From Magicicada septendecula (taxonomy: Eukaryota; Arthropoda; Insecta; Hemiptera; Cicadidae): a stretch of DNA of 64,000 bases. The position numbers were made by a program, and so were the translations under genes. Positions within the stretch are counted from its first letter, which is position 1; each line of letters starts with the position of its first letter. A model generated the notes under the pieces. It worked only from the letters and a program-made list of their open reading frames with translations, was not told the origin of the DNA and did not search any database. Below are positions 1 through 11,335 of this stretch, piece after piece. The stretch spans positions 44,525,844 through 44,589,843 of the forward strand of contig CM068370.1 in the NCBI GenBank assembly GCA_034769895.1, written 5' to 3'.

Positions 1-160
1 ACTCCGAGATGGGTGTCTTTTCCTTTCTCTATCAATCACTTCTTTGACGTACAAGTTAAACAAACATGGAGACAGAGAACATCATTGTCTTATTCCTTTC
101 TCAATGACCGCTTCCTCTTGATGGTTTCCGCATCGAACTGAGCCTGTCTCGTGCTTGTAA
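1..160 (-). pseudogene. LINE reverse transcriptase fragment
   Basis: Read on the minus strand, this stretch encodes a piece of non-LTR retrotransposon reverse transcriptase with the pattern IRQ-stop-CSLSPCLFNLYV, which matches the RT motif RQGCxLSPxLFNxY. The codon expected to be the Gly of QGC reads TGA, so the copy is dead. Upstream residues (VRCGNHQEE...IEKGIRQ) also fit the family. The window edge truncates it. Family membership as a LINE RT is fairly sure; the clade is not. Confidence 0.7.
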
Positions 161-164
161 AAAT

Positions 165-1164
165 TCTATAAACGTGTATTAAACTATAAAACATGTTCTA
201 TCAACGTGAATAACGTGTATAACTATAAAACATGTTCTATCAACGTGTATAACTATAAAACATATTCTATCAATGTGTATAGCTATAAAACATGTTCTAG
301 CAACGTGAATAACGTGTATAACTATCAAACATGTTCTATCAACGTGAATAACGTATATAACAATAAAACATGTTCTATCAACGTTAATAACGTGTATAAC
401 TATAAAACATGTTCTATCAAGGTGAATAACGTGTATATATGTTCTATCAACGTGTATAGCTATAAAATATGTTCTATCAACGTGTATAGCTATAAAACAT
501 GTTCTATCAACGTGAATGTTCTATCAACGTGTATAGCTATAAAACATGTTCTATCAACGTGAATAACGTGTATAACTATAAAACATGTTCTATCAACGTG
601 AATAACTTGTATAACTATAAAACATGTTCTATCAACGTGTATAGCTATAAAACATGTTCTATCAACGTGTATAGCTATAAAACATGTTCTATCAACGTGA
701 ATAACGTGTATAACTATAAAACATGTTCTATCAACATGTATAGCTATAAAACATGTTCTATCAACGTGTATAGCTATAAAACATGTTCTATCAACGTGAA
801 TAACGTGTATAACTATACAACATGTTCTATCAACGTATATAGTTATAAAACATGTTCTATCAACGTGAATAACGTGTATAACTATAAAACATTTTCTATC
901 AACGTGAATAACTTGTATAACTATAAATCATGTTCTATCAACGTGTATAGCTATAAAACATGTTCTATCAACGTGTATAGCTATAAAACATGTTCTATCA
1001 ACGTGTATAGCTATAAAACATGTTCTATGAACGTGAATAACGAGTATAACTATAAAACATGTTCTATCAACGTGAATAACGTGTATAACTATAAAACATG
1101 TTCTATCAACGTGAATAACGTTATAGAAAAACAAGCTGTGTATGTGTTGTGTAATTGTAATACG
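165..1164. repeat. 30/39-bp satellite array, left part
   Basis: Tandem array of roughly 28 units. A 30-bp unit (tatagctataaaacatgttc + tatcaacgtg) alternates irregularly with a 39-bp version that carries an extra aataacgtg-type 9-mer. Because both lengths are multiples of three, long open frames run through it on both strands; these have repetitive low-complexity translations and I do not regard them as genes. The last ~45 bp before 1164 are degenerate. The same array resumes at 9528, so the LTR retrotransposon between them landed inside it. Confidence 0.9.
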
Positions 1165-3998
1165 TGTCGGGCGTTACCTCCGCGCACTTTTGTTACTTAC
1201 TCTGTTGACTGGATCCTCTGCAGTGATGTAGTCCTGTAACACAACTTAATACTATGCTTTTTGTGGGCGCCACTTGGAAACGTTTGTTCCAAGAAAAAAA
1301 TGTGATTGATAAAATTTTTAAATCTACGAAAAAATTTAAACAAGTCAGTTTAGCTTGGAAAAATCAGTTAAGTTTAATGATTCTTCAAAAACAAACAAAT
1401 CGTCTGAAGGACTATCATTCATAAAAAATTATAAAATTGCAGAGGAAAAATTTTACAAGTTATTATTATTGACAATTTTTTATATATCCAATCAAGTATC
1501 GGCTAGCATATTTCAGATTTTGACTCAGTTGAAAAGCATGAGTTTAATACGTGAAAAATCTTTACTCTCAGGACGTGACTCCTTTGAACTACCAAGACAT
1601 ATCAATTAGATGCCTTACAAGAAAAAACTAAGTGATTTGAAGGTGTATGTGTGGCGTGTGAAATACAACTGCGTGATAAAATGTAACCAGGTAACAAATG
1701 ACTTTAATTTTGGTAACTCACGTTCCAATGGTTATTTATTCTCGCACTGGACACTCCTTTCGGGTAGTTTCTCAATCTCGCCTCTTCGGGTGTACACTGA
1801 ATCTATTTAAAGTCAAATTTTGCGATCGTTTACTTTTTCTGCACTTTTCTAAAAACGTTTGGCAGTAGAATCTCGTTCAAACGCCGCCGCTACGAATCAT
1901 CTGTTTAGCGTTAATTCAGAAATTATCCGCCGCAGCGCTGATTCCCATGCAGTGTCGGGAAAGGCTTTTTGTGTATATGTTTGTTTACGTTAGGGGGAAT
2001 TATTGTCACGTTAGTCAGTCTATGCGAACACAGCAGAATTCGTTCTCTATTTAAATTTTTGGTCCCTCCTGGGCCGCTTGACGTTCTGGCTGCGTGATTT
2101 CTATTAAAATTTGCCGTATCGCTGCTCTATTTCAGCGACACATTTGGCGTAGATTCTCGTTGAGGTTAAGTCAGTCGGTATGTCTCTGTACGGGAAAAAG
2201 CCTTTCTCCGTGTCTTGTCGATTTCTCGCCTCTTCGGTTTCGCCTTAGCTACGTTGATCAGTGTTGTGGGTGATGCATCAGTTCTGGAATTCAAGTTTCA
2301 AGTGTCTTTCGGGTCGAAATTGGTCTCTCTTTTATACTAATTCAGGCTGCTTGTTTACATCGACTTCCGGTATATTTGTGTAAAAATTCTTTCTAGATTG
2401 TTCGAGAATAAACGAAATGGAACATCATGGAACAATTTTCACTTCCGTAGAAGCTTTTAGAATGAATTTCTTATTCTTCATACTAAGGATATTTCAAATA
2501 TTACACTGGTATTTATCAAACAGTTTTACATTAGTACTCACAATTTGTATGCCATTAATACATTTAGATTCCCTGTTTTTAACTGAATCTAGCGATACTA
2601 AATATGATTGGTTTCTAATTAACTTAAGTCTAATAAACAATACAATATACAACCCTCACCTTGAGTTGTTGTCATTGAAAACTCAATTTTTATAACAAAA
2701 ATTGTTGTGGAGTTACTAAGTTCCTTCCACAAGCTGAACATCTAATACTACTACCTTCCTACAACAAAATAAACAAATTTTAACATAGATAAAACACAAA
2801 TAAATACAATTTTATATGGCCTCTGCTCATGGCCTAGATTCTTGTCAGTTTTCTAATACAATGATTAGTCTTTTTCTTTAATATATGTATTATTTCACTA
2901 CTGTACACACAGAGTTTATTATTTTGTCTATCTTTTGTGATACCTGGTTACTCTGTACATATATTGTATTTATCACAAGATGACATAGCATCATTGATTG
3001 GTCTAGAGATGTCCTTTTTTTATGGCGTGACAAATCTCACTCTAATTAGTTAAATTCTTTTAGAATTGACTTTTCTTTCAACTGAGTTTGTTTCTTATTA
3101 AGGTATACTGATGTATTGTACCTTTCTATCTTATTTTTGTTAGCATTATGTAAGTATTTAGCCAGATATGATTATTTTTGTACTGGATGATTGGTTCCAG
3201 CCATACATGGTATAAGTAAATATTTTGCTAACTTGACTATTACAATGTTAAAGTTAGTCAGGTATATTAGTATAGTTGCTTTATATCATATTACAGCTTT
3301 CTAATGCAATTTGGTTGCATTTTGGCAACATTAAATTCATAAATTATACAATATTAGATGCCTATTACATGTTTTTAGTTAACACTCTTTTTGGCTATTT
3401 TGACTGCTTTTTATTCATTTGACAGCTTCCTTTATTTAAGATAAATTGTTCACTATTGTCTGCTTGACAATTACATATAGTTTTTATTTAAATCTGATAA
3501 TAATTAATTTTTCATGAAATCTTGGTGTATGGTCTCAAATCCAACACATTAATATTTTTTGTCATAACAAATATATCATTTTTATTCCAACTTAAACTCT
3601 TTCTAATAATGTATTTAAATCATTTAATACATTTATTTTATTTACATTACATAATATTATACTGGATCATGTCCATTCATTCACAAAAAATAGTTCTTAA
3701 TACTCTATTCATAGTTATAAAACTTAATAATTATTGACTTCATTTTGGTTGATTCTGACATTATTTCTCTCTCTTATAGTGTCTTATGGTTTTTTCACTC
3801 TTATTCACTTTAATAATATATATGGGGTTTTGTCTTAGTCATAGTTTGGTCGTTTTTTCAAGTTGATAGAAATAATTATTATACAAAATTACACAATTTT
3901 TTGGGACTACTTGGGTTCGATACAGTTCACCTCACTTTCCTCTTATGCTAACTTACTATATAAATGATTTCCTTTATGGAACGTTCTGTGACGTTACA
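1165..3998 (-). repeat. 3' LTR of the gag-only element
   Basis: 2,834 bp, near-identical to 6694-9527. On the minus strand it starts TGTAACGTCACAG and ends GTAACGCCCGACA. Small open frames inside it (for example 2417-2695 and 3522-3737) are short and hydrophobic, with an AT-biased look; the second is preserved in both LTRs merely because the LTRs are nearly identical. I treat them as non-coding. Confidence 0.85.
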
Positions 3999-4012
3999 TA
4001 TGCCTCTCCGTT
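3999..4012 (-). promoter_or_regulatory. polypurine tract candidate
   Basis: On the minus strand the bases directly before the LTR read AACGGAGAGGCATA followed by TGTAACG. A purine-rich run at this position is where plus-strand DNA priming occurs in LTR retrotransposons, and it supports the minus-strand orientation of the element. Confidence 0.5.
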
Positions 4013-5439
4013 AAAGTTGATAATTTTGGAAAAACATATCTTTGGTTTTGATGAAATTATCATCTCTATATTAACCCTTTATTAGCTTCTTTATATCTCA
4101 TTCTTTTATCTTATAATTAAATTCTTGTACTACTCCTTTAATATATTAATCCAACTCAATATTCCTAGTTCGTTCTTTGTCGTATCACCTATTCCTTTCC
4201 TTTTTACCTTGATGTTATTTAATTAAGCTTTGATATAATTCCCTATCAATTCCCTAACTTACATAGAGGGTTGGGAGTCAGAGTGGCTCGCTATGGCATA
4301 CATTCTCTGTCCCTTCCTGTCTATAACTACTGAAATCAGAGGCAACACATCCCTGTTCAGAAAATAATAATTGCACCTTTGCAACAAATAATAATAATAA
4401 TAATAATAAAATACAATATTCAAAGATCATAGGCTCCTACACATAAATTCCCTTTCTTAAACTCTTCTGATTAATTCACAATTATATTAATATATCGTTC
4501 TCCGCAGGTTAAAATTATCGTTTAAAATCATTCAATGTTAATAGCTATATTCATATTCATCATTACCTCTTTATGTAACACACTGTTTTCCCCCTTTTTT
4601 TTTTTTATTTATCATTTCCATTTAGTATCAAATATATGATAGTATTTCTCCTTCTTTTCTCCTTTACTAAGTGTCCATCTCGTAATATTTATTAATAATA
4701 ATCTCTCTCCTTCTCTAAGTACGGGTAAGCTGGTAAATATACGTTGACATGGCTATTGGAAATAAATCTATATTTTATATATATCTTTATGGCTTTGGTG
4801 TAAGGTGTCCTTCTCGTAATATTTATTAATAATAATCTCTCTCCTTTTCTAAGTACGGGTAAGCTGGTAAATATACGTTGACTTGGCTACTGGAAATAAA
4901 TCTTGCCTATGATGGAATGTGTCCATCTCGCAATATTTCTTAATAATAATCTCTCTACAATAATATTTATATTTATTTAATAATCTCTACCTCCTTTCTA
5001 ATTATGGCTAAGTTAAAAAATTCACGTTAACATGTTTAGTCAAGGTACCTTCTCTATGATGCTGTATTTGACTTTGGTTTTTTGGTCATGGTACTTGATC
5101 ACTGATTGAGTATTCGACTTGCGATTTTTTTTAATCATGGTACTTTTTTAATGAAGTCTGGTTATACGTACCTTTTACCTTGTTCCTAATTGTGTCAGTT
5201 ACCTCGTAGGTATTGTTTTTATGTTTGATAATATTTGGGTTTATATTTGTCAGTTTGGGTTAATTACTTTGATTATTTCAACCCCTTTTGGTTGTGTGTT
5301 CCTTATATTATGTCATTATTTATCATTCCCATTCCTTTTTATTCCTTCTCTTCTCAATATTCGACCTTCGATGCTTAGCACCTCTACTCCTTCAAATGCC
5401 TGGTCTATGACATTTATTCTGGATGATTAATCCATGGCA
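4013..5439. other. non-coding interior of the gag-only element
   Basis: This is where pol would lie downstream of the gag-like frame. I see no reverse transcriptase, RNase H or integrase motif on either strand. It is AT-rich and contains an AAT microsatellite at 4388-4410 and a local tandem repeat at 4671-5000. Confidence 0.6.
4671..5000. repeat. local tandem repeat, 2.4 copies
   Basis: Units beginning gtgtccatctcgtaatattt start at 4671, 4805 and 4919, giving periods of 134 and 114 bp. The first two copies share nearly all of their ctctctcc...taagctggtaaat stretch; the third decays. Confidence 0.85.
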
Positions 5440-6483
5440 TTACCATCTCACCACATGTTTGGGCCATATCTTTTCTGCATAGCGGAATTCCTCCTCTATT
5501 TCACTTTCATTTCTGGGATTATTATTTGGTTCTCGGCTAGTTTCTGCCAATACATGGTTTACCTGAACTGTTCGGGGTCTTTCGTCATTACTTGCCTGGG
5601 GCCTATTCTCTTGATTCCTTTTCTTTCTTATTTCTCTTATTGCCTGAGCGTATTTTTCTATAACCTGGCCCATTTGTTCCTCATAATTTCCCTTCTTTTT
5701 GGGATGTATCTTTTTTCTAGGCACGCTTACCTTAAAAGCATTTTGGCCTATGATTTTCTTTGTAATACACTCTTTCTTTTTGTCCCTTTTCATTAAATTC
5801 TGTTTATATTCTTTCATATAACTTCTTTCTCTGCGGTCAGTGACCGGGGGGTTAAGTATATCAATTAAACCGCCTTGAGTCATTTCTCCTATTTCCTTTG
5901 TATACTCCCTGTTTGTTTTTCTCGATCTGTCCAATCTATTAGCTATGTCTTGTTTTGTTTCTACTGTTTTTTTCTCTGTGGTTTCAGGACCGGTATTATT
6001 TTCTGGGAGATGACGAAATAGAATCTGTAATCCTTCTACTTGTTCCTCCATTATCTCGACCTCCCTGTCATTGTCGGTTTTACTCTCCTCGATATTTTCG
6101 TGTACTGTTTCGTAATTTGCATTATTATTTTTCGTAATGGACTCTATCCATTTTTGAGTTTCCTCCCTCAAGGATGCTCTCCACTTTTCACCTTCCTCCC
6201 GAATTTTCTGTATTTGTTTTTCATTCTCCTCTCTCTCTTTCCGTCTATTCTCTCTCCTTCTTTCATCCTCCTCTCCCTCTTTCTGTCTCCTTCTTTCATT
6301 CCCCTCTCTGTCTTTCTGTCTCCTTCTTTCATTTTCCTCTCTCTCTTTCTGTCTCCTTCTTTCATTCTCCTCTCTGTCTCTTTTCATATCTTCCCTCATT
6401 TCTTGGAGCATCATCATTATCATCTCCAAGTCACTTTTCCCTGTTGCTTTTGCTGGTTCGGTTTTTTGTGTTTGTTCTACCAT
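5440..6483 (-). CDS. gag-like coiled-coil protein of the LTR element
   Basis: A 347-residue frame, the only substantial one in the retrotransposon interior. Residues ~20-130 form a strongly charged heptad-like coiled coil (MMMLQEMREDMKRDREENE, then 11-residue units of the form RRRQKEREENE). A second charged stretch (~135-165, EESKTDNDREVEIMEEQVEG) precedes a basic C-terminal half (~205-345) with KRDKKKE, PRKKIHPKKKG and EIRKKRNQEN, plausibly RNA-binding. There is no CCHC zinc knuckle and no protease motif. The start Met lies ~210 bp inside the 5' LTR boundary, right for a retroelement leader. By position it should assemble particles around element RNA; that is inference from context, since I do not recognise a conserved capsid domain. 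A structural or cellular coiled-coil protein is a less likely alternative. Confidence 0.6.
   Translation of the reverse strand: MVEQTQKTEPAKATGKSDLEMIMMMLQEMREDMKRDREENERRRQKEREENERRRQKDREGNERRRQKEGEEDERRRENRRKEREENEKQIQKIREEGEKWRASLREETQKWIESITKNNNANYETVHENIEESKTDNDREVEIMEEQVEGLQILFRHLPENNTGPETTEKKTVETKQDIANRLDRSRKTNREYTKEIGEMTQGGLIDILNPPVTDRRERSYMKEYKQNLMKRDKKKECITKKIIGQNAFKVSVPRKKIHPKKKGNYEEQMGQVIEKYAQAIREIRKKRNQENRPQASNDERPRTVQVNHVLAETSREPNNNPRNESEIEEEFRYAEKIWPKHVVRW
6215..6385 (-). repeat. 33-bp coding minisatellite in the gag-like gene
   Basis: The motif ttctgtctccttctttcatt recurs at 6281, 6314 and 6347, a 33-bp period, with degenerate flanking units. It encodes the 11-residue coiled-coil repeat and keeps the frame open. 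Confidence 0.8.
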
Positions 6484-6571
6484 TTGTATGGGTCTTTCTC
6501 CTTTTTCTTTTATTCGTGATATCTTGATCTGTTGGTAGTTGCCGGGCTTGTTACGTCTTTTTCAAGCCTCA

Positions 6572-6659
6572 CTAGTTGGGCTCCAATTTATAATAAAATG
6601 AGTAAATTGATTGTGGTCAATCGTGTTCCTTCTCTAACAGTTTCACTTTGGAGTCGCCA
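6572..6659 (-). promoter_or_regulatory. primer binding site candidates
   Basis: Two minus-strand TGG-led sequences could prime on a tRNA 3' end. TGGCGACTCCAAAGTG (6644-6659) lies ~35 bp from the LTR. TGGAGCCCAACTAG (6572-6585) lies ~110 bp away and resembles the TGGCGCCCAAC class seen in many Gypsy-like elements. Neither directly abuts the LTR, so the choice is uncertain. Confidence 0.35.
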
Positions 6660-6693
6660 ATTTAACAAAAGGGGTGTGTGTTGTTTTGTAAAA

Positions 6694-9527
6694 TGTCGGG
6701 CGTTACCTCCGCGCACTTTTGTTACTTACTCTGTTGACTGGATCCTCTGCAGTGATGTAGTCCTGTAACACAACTTAATACTATGCTTTTTGTGGGCGCC
6801 ACTTGGAAACGTTTGTTCCAAGAAAAAAATGTGATTGATAAAATTTTTAAATCTACGAAAAAATTTAAACAAGTCAGTTTAGCTTGGAAAAATCGGTTAA
6901 GTTTAATGATTCTTCAAAAACAAACAAATCGTCTGAAGGACTATCATTCACAAAAAAATTATAAAATTGCAGAGAAAAAATTTTACAAGTTATTATTATT
7001 GACAATTTTTTATATATCCAATCAAGTATCGGCTAGCATATTTCAGATTTTGACTCAGTTGAAAAGCATGAGTTTAATACGTGAAAAATCTTTACTCTCA
7101 GGACGTGACTCCTTTGAACTACCAAGACATATCAATTAGATGCCTTACAAGAAAAAACTAAGTGATTTGAAGGTGTATGTGTGGCATGTGAAGTACAACT
7201 GAGTGATAAAATGTAACCAGGTAACAAATGACTTTAATTTTGGTAACTCACGTTCCAATGGTTATTTATTCTCGCACTGGACACTCCTTTCGGGTAGTTT
7301 CTCAATCTCGCCTCTTCGGGTGTACACTGAATCTATTTAAAGTCAAATTTTGCGATCGTTTACTTTTTCTGCACTTTTCTAAAAACGTTTGGCAGTAGAA
7401 TCTCGTTCAAACGCCGCCGCTACGAATCATCTGTTTAGCGTTAATTCAGAAATTATCCGCCGCAGCGCTGATTCCCATTCAGTGTCGGGAAAGGCTTTTT
7501 GTGTATATGTTTGTTTACGTTAGGGGGAATTACTGTCACGTTAGTCAGTCTATGCGAACACAGCAGAATTCGTTCTCTATTTAAATTTTTGGTCCCTCCT
7601 GGGCCGCTTGACGTTCTGGCTGCGTGATTTCTATTAAAATTTGCCGTATCGCTGCTCTATTTCAGCGACACATTTGGCGTAGATTCTCGTTGAGGTTAAG
7701 TCAGTCGGTATGTCTCTGTACGGGAAAAAGCCTTTCTCCGTGTCTTGTCGATTTCTCGCCTCTTCGGTTTCGCCTTAGCTACGTTGATCAGTGTTGTGGG
7801 TGATGCATCAGTTCTGGAGTTCAAGTTTCAAGTGTCTTTCGGGTCGAAATTGGTCTCTCTTTTATACTAATTCAGGCTGCTTGTTTACATCGACTTCCGG
7901 TATATTTGTGTAAAAATTCTTTCTAGATTGTTCGAGAATAAACGAAATGGAACATCATGGAACAATTTTCACTTCCGTAGAAGCTTTTAGAATGAATTTC
8001 TTATTCTTCATACTAAGGATATTTCAAAAATTACACTGGTATTTATCAAACAGTTTTACATTAGTACTCAAAATTTGTATGCCATTAATACATTTAGATT
8101 CCCTGTTTTAACTGAATCTAGCGATACTAAATATGATTGGTTTCTAATTAACTTAAGTCTAATAAACAATACAATATACAACCCTCACCTTGAGTTGTTG
8201 TCATTGAAAACTCAATTTTTATAACAAAAATTGTTGTGGAGTTACTAAGTTCCTTCCACAAGCTGAACATCTAATACTACTACCTTCCTACAACAAAATA
8301 AACAAATTTTAACATAGATAAAACACAAATAAATACAATTTTATATGGCCTCTGCTCATGGCTTAGATTCTTGTCAGTTTTCTAATACAATGATTAGTCT
8401 TTTTCTTTAATATATGTATTATTTCACTACTGTACACACAGAGTTTATTATTTTGTCTATCTTTTGTGATACCTGGTTACTCTGTACATATATTAAATTT
8501 TTCACAAGATGACATAGCATCATTGATTGGTCTAGAGATGTCCTTTTTTTATGGCGTGACAAATCTCACTGTAATTAGTTAAATTCTTTTAGAATTGACT
8601 TTTCTTTCAACTGAGTTTGTTTCTTATTAAGGTATACTGATGTATTGTACCTTTCTATCTTATTTTTGTTAGCATTATGTAAGTATTTAGCCAGATATGA
8701 TTATTTTTGTACTGGATGATTGGTTCCAGCCATACATGGTATAAGTAAATATTTTGCTAACTTGACTATTACAATGTTAAAGTTAGTCAGGTATATTAGT
8801 ATAGTTGCTTTATATCATATTACAGCTTTCTAATGCAATTTGGTTGCATTTTGGCAACATTAAATTCATAAATTATACAATATTAGATGCCTATTACATG
8901 TTTTTAGTTAACACTCTTTTTGGCTATTTTGACTGCTTTTTATTCATTTGACAGCTTCCTTTATTTAAGATACATTGTTTACTATTGTCTGCTTTACAAT
9001 TACATATAGTTTTTATTTAAATCTGATAATAATTAATTTTTCATGAAATCTTGGTGTATGGTCTCAAATCCAACACATTAATATTTTTTGTCATAACAAA
9101 TATATCATTTTTATTCCAACTTAAACTCTTTCTAATAATGTATTTAAATCATTTAATACATTTATTTTATTTACATTACATAATATTATACTGGATCATG
9201 TCCATTCATTCACAAAAAATAGTTCTTAATACTCTATTCATAGTTATAAAACTTAATAATTATTGACTTCATTTTGGTTGATTCTGACATTATTTCTCTC
9301 TCTTATAGTGTCTTATGGTTTTTTCACTCTTATTCACTTTAATAATATATATGGGGTTTTGTCTTAGTCATAGTTTGGTCGTTTTTTCAAGTTGATAGAA
9401 ATAATTATTATACAAAATTACACAATTTTTTGGGACTACTTGGGTTCGATACAGTTCACCTCACTTTCCTCTTATGATAACTTACTATATAAATGATTTC
9501 CTTTATGGAACGTTCTGTGACGTTACA
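6694..9527 (-). repeat. 5' LTR of the gag-only element
   Basis: Second 2,834-bp copy of the long terminal repeat. It begins TGTCGGGCG and ends GACGTTACA on the plus strand. In minus-strand orientation it is upstream of the gag-like gene and should hold the promoter. Single-base differences from the other copy include small homopolymer shifts near 6955 and 8105. Confidence 0.85.
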
Positions 9528-9790
9528 ACGTATATAACAATAAAACATGTTCTATCAACGTGAATAACGTGTATAACTATAAAACATGTTCTATCAACGT
9601 GAATAACGTATATAACAATAAAACATGTTCTATCAACGTGAATAACGGTTATAACTATAAAACATGTTCTATCAACGTGAATAACTTGTATAACTATAAA
9701 ACATGTTCTATCAAAGTGAATAATATATTTTATAGTTACACGTTGTATAACTATAAAATATATTCTATCAACATGAATAACGTGTAGGCC
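9528..9790. repeat. 30/39-bp satellite array, right part
   Basis: About seven units, mostly the 39-bp type, continuing the array cut by the LTR element. The last units degrade (atattctatcaacatgaat) and run straight into the dispersed repeat at 9791. Confidence 0.88.
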
Positions 9791-10440
9791 TGTAACTATA
9801 AAAATGTTGTTATATATAAACAACCCGCTACTGTCCCGTTCTAATTAGAGACACATTTACATTTGTTTAGACCAACATTATAACACAGATTCAATATCTT
9901 GGTATGCCTGTTAGCTCATTTACACAAACGCGTGCAAAACATGGAAATATACGAGGCAGAAAATCTGGAAAATCGAAAGCATGTAATGCATGAAAAATAC
10001 AACAGCCACACACACATAAATGTTTTGTTTGTAGAAATTAGTTTTCATGATGCATAGAGACTGAGAGACGTGATATGTCTGCAGACAGACTTTACTAACC
10101 GTCTAGTGAGATAAACATTTCATACGCCAAAAACTAGGTCAAACTTGTTTTCTGCCGCTCTCTAACTTGTTGAATAAATTTTGTTGCTTAAATAAGTTAC
10201 GAATTCAATACCCATTGCTTCTTTATTTGTATTGACACTGCTCTTGAATCCCAGCTGCCAGAATTGCGGCCCTTTAATTCATTTTTTCTAAACCTTTGAA
10301 TGATTAATAGGAAAGGAGACAAGAACAGTAACCCTGACAAAAAGTTGTGAAACATTAAGACTTCACCGATTCCGTACATAGTTCTGGCATGAAGGTATTA
10401 AGTGAGAATCTTATAAATCACGAACAGGTTACGGAGATTT
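9791..10440 (+). repeat. dispersed repeat, same family as 55.3-58.0 kb
   Basis: Shares long recognisable stretches (aacccgctactgtcccgttc, attagagacacattta, the aaatgttttgtttgtagaaa segment, ccaaaaactaggtcaaactt) with 55291-55675 plus 57564-57990, in the same order and orientation. It provides the empty site for the TIR element at 55676: here the target TAA at 10112-10114 is uninterrupted. No coding potential. Confidence 0.8.
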
Positions 10441-10774
10441 AGATACTCGGACAAAAAAGATTAGAATCTATATTCTTCTTCTTCTGATACTTCCTGTCCG
10501 TTTCGGATGTTGATATCATACAGGCTATTTTAACTTTCTCCACTGCTGTACGGAATATGTCAGTTGTATTCATGCCAAAACAATTATGTGTTTGGCATCA
10601 GCAACAATTGTCCTGATGATGACAATAAACATTTTCGAAACGTCGACACATATAAGTTAAAATTTGAGTTATATTTTTAACCGATATTAACAAACCCTTC
10701 ACTGAAAAAATTATAAGAATAATGTTAGATTCTTACATTTTTTTACATCTTCTTTTTCTTCTCCTCTTCAAGTA
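10441..10774. other. non-coding, contains a ribozyme-like motif
   Basis: AT-rich spacer without a recognisable gene, apart from the hammerhead-like motif at 10609-10648. It may be the 3' remnant of a Penelope-like element. Confidence 0.4.
10609..10648 (+). ncRNA. hammerhead-like ribozyme motif
   Basis: Fits the type I hammerhead layout: stem I TGTC (10609-10612) pairs with GACA (10645-10648); core CTGATGA (10613-10619); stem II gacaat/attttc with one mismatch and a 4-nt loop; GAA (10637-10639); a two-pair stem III (AC/GT with no loop); C at the cleavage position (10644). Two departures: one extra T between the core and stem II, and a very short stem III. Penelope-like elements are known to carry hammerheads with minimal stem III. 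Activity cannot be judged. Confidence 0.4.
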
Positions 10775-11335
10775 TTAGGTTATATACACTTGTTCTGGCA
10801 TCCACCTCATTCTCGGACGACCCACGTCTCTTCTACCAATGGCTTTATAGTTCAGTGCCGCTTTCGGTAATCGATCCTCTGTCATCCTTTGCAGATTAAA
10901 CCACCATTGGCTTCTGTAAATTGAAGTAATTTCATTTATGTCCTTTACTTCGAGTTTTGCTCTGATATTCTTATTCCTTATTCTATCTTGCAATGTATAA
11001 TCTAAAGTATTTCAAAGAAACTGCATTTCTGCACTCTGAATCTTCCCGCATTCCTTTTGTTGTGACCACGCCTTACTCGCATAAATCAACGTGGGTATTC
11101 CAATTGTCTCATAAAATTTAATCTTTGTTCTGTGTCTTGTTTTATTTGTAAGATTTCTATGAATCGTACCACAAATATTTCAAAATGTATTTATCTTCTC
11201 TCTTATATCATATTCAAAGTCATAGCTTACTGCACAGCCGAGATATTTGAAACGGCTCACTTGTTCTAAAGTGCTGTTGTTTATAACTATCTTAGTCCTC
11301 ACTGGATATTTACCTTTTTACATCTAAAGTCATAT
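10775..11335 (-). pseudogene. LINE reverse transcriptase C-terminal relic
   Basis: On the minus strand, decayed translation gives in order SRFKYLGCAVSYDFEYDI, then NICGTIHRNL, IPTLIYASKAWSQQ, IQSAEMQFL, LQDRIRNKNIRAKLEV, WWFNLQRMTEDRLPKAALNY and GRRDVGRPRMRW. This is the familiar region after the RT catalytic domain in insect LINEs (FKYLG, the YASxxW block, EMxFL, then the GRPRxRW tail). Several stops and frame changes break it. The open piece at 10775-10993 is the last 72 residues. Confidence 0.75.

Larger units (their letters stand above)
1165..9527 (-). mobile_element. LTR retrotransposon, gag-only, large-derivative type
   Basis: An 8,363-bp element bounded by two direct repeats of exactly 2,834 bp (1165-3998 and 6694-9527) that differ at about twenty positions by eye, so it is young. 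Each repeat has TG...CA ends (TGTCGGG...CGTTACA). The only long credible reading frame in the interior lies on the minus strand; a purine-rich tract abuts the LTR at 3999 and tRNA-primer-like sites lie near 6.6 kb, all consistent with minus-strand orientation. No protease, reverse transcriptase or integrase frame is present, so it must be non-autonomous, like the LARD class. It sits in the satellite; the flanks are tACG and ACG, compatible with a short, imperfect target duplication. Confidence 0.85.

Noticed and set aside
165..1120. A CRISPR array
   Set aside because: The units are contiguous variants of one sequence without unique spacers, and the context is a eukaryotic genome.
499..1239. 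246-residue and related long frames in the first kilobase
   Set aside because: They are read-through of a satellite whose 30- and 39-bp units are multiples of three; both strands and several frames stay open alike.
5434..6527. Plus-strand hydrophobic frames opposite the gag-like gene
   Set aside because: They are the antisense of a charged coiled-coil repeat; Lys/Glu/Arg codons read backwards give Phe/Leu/Ser.
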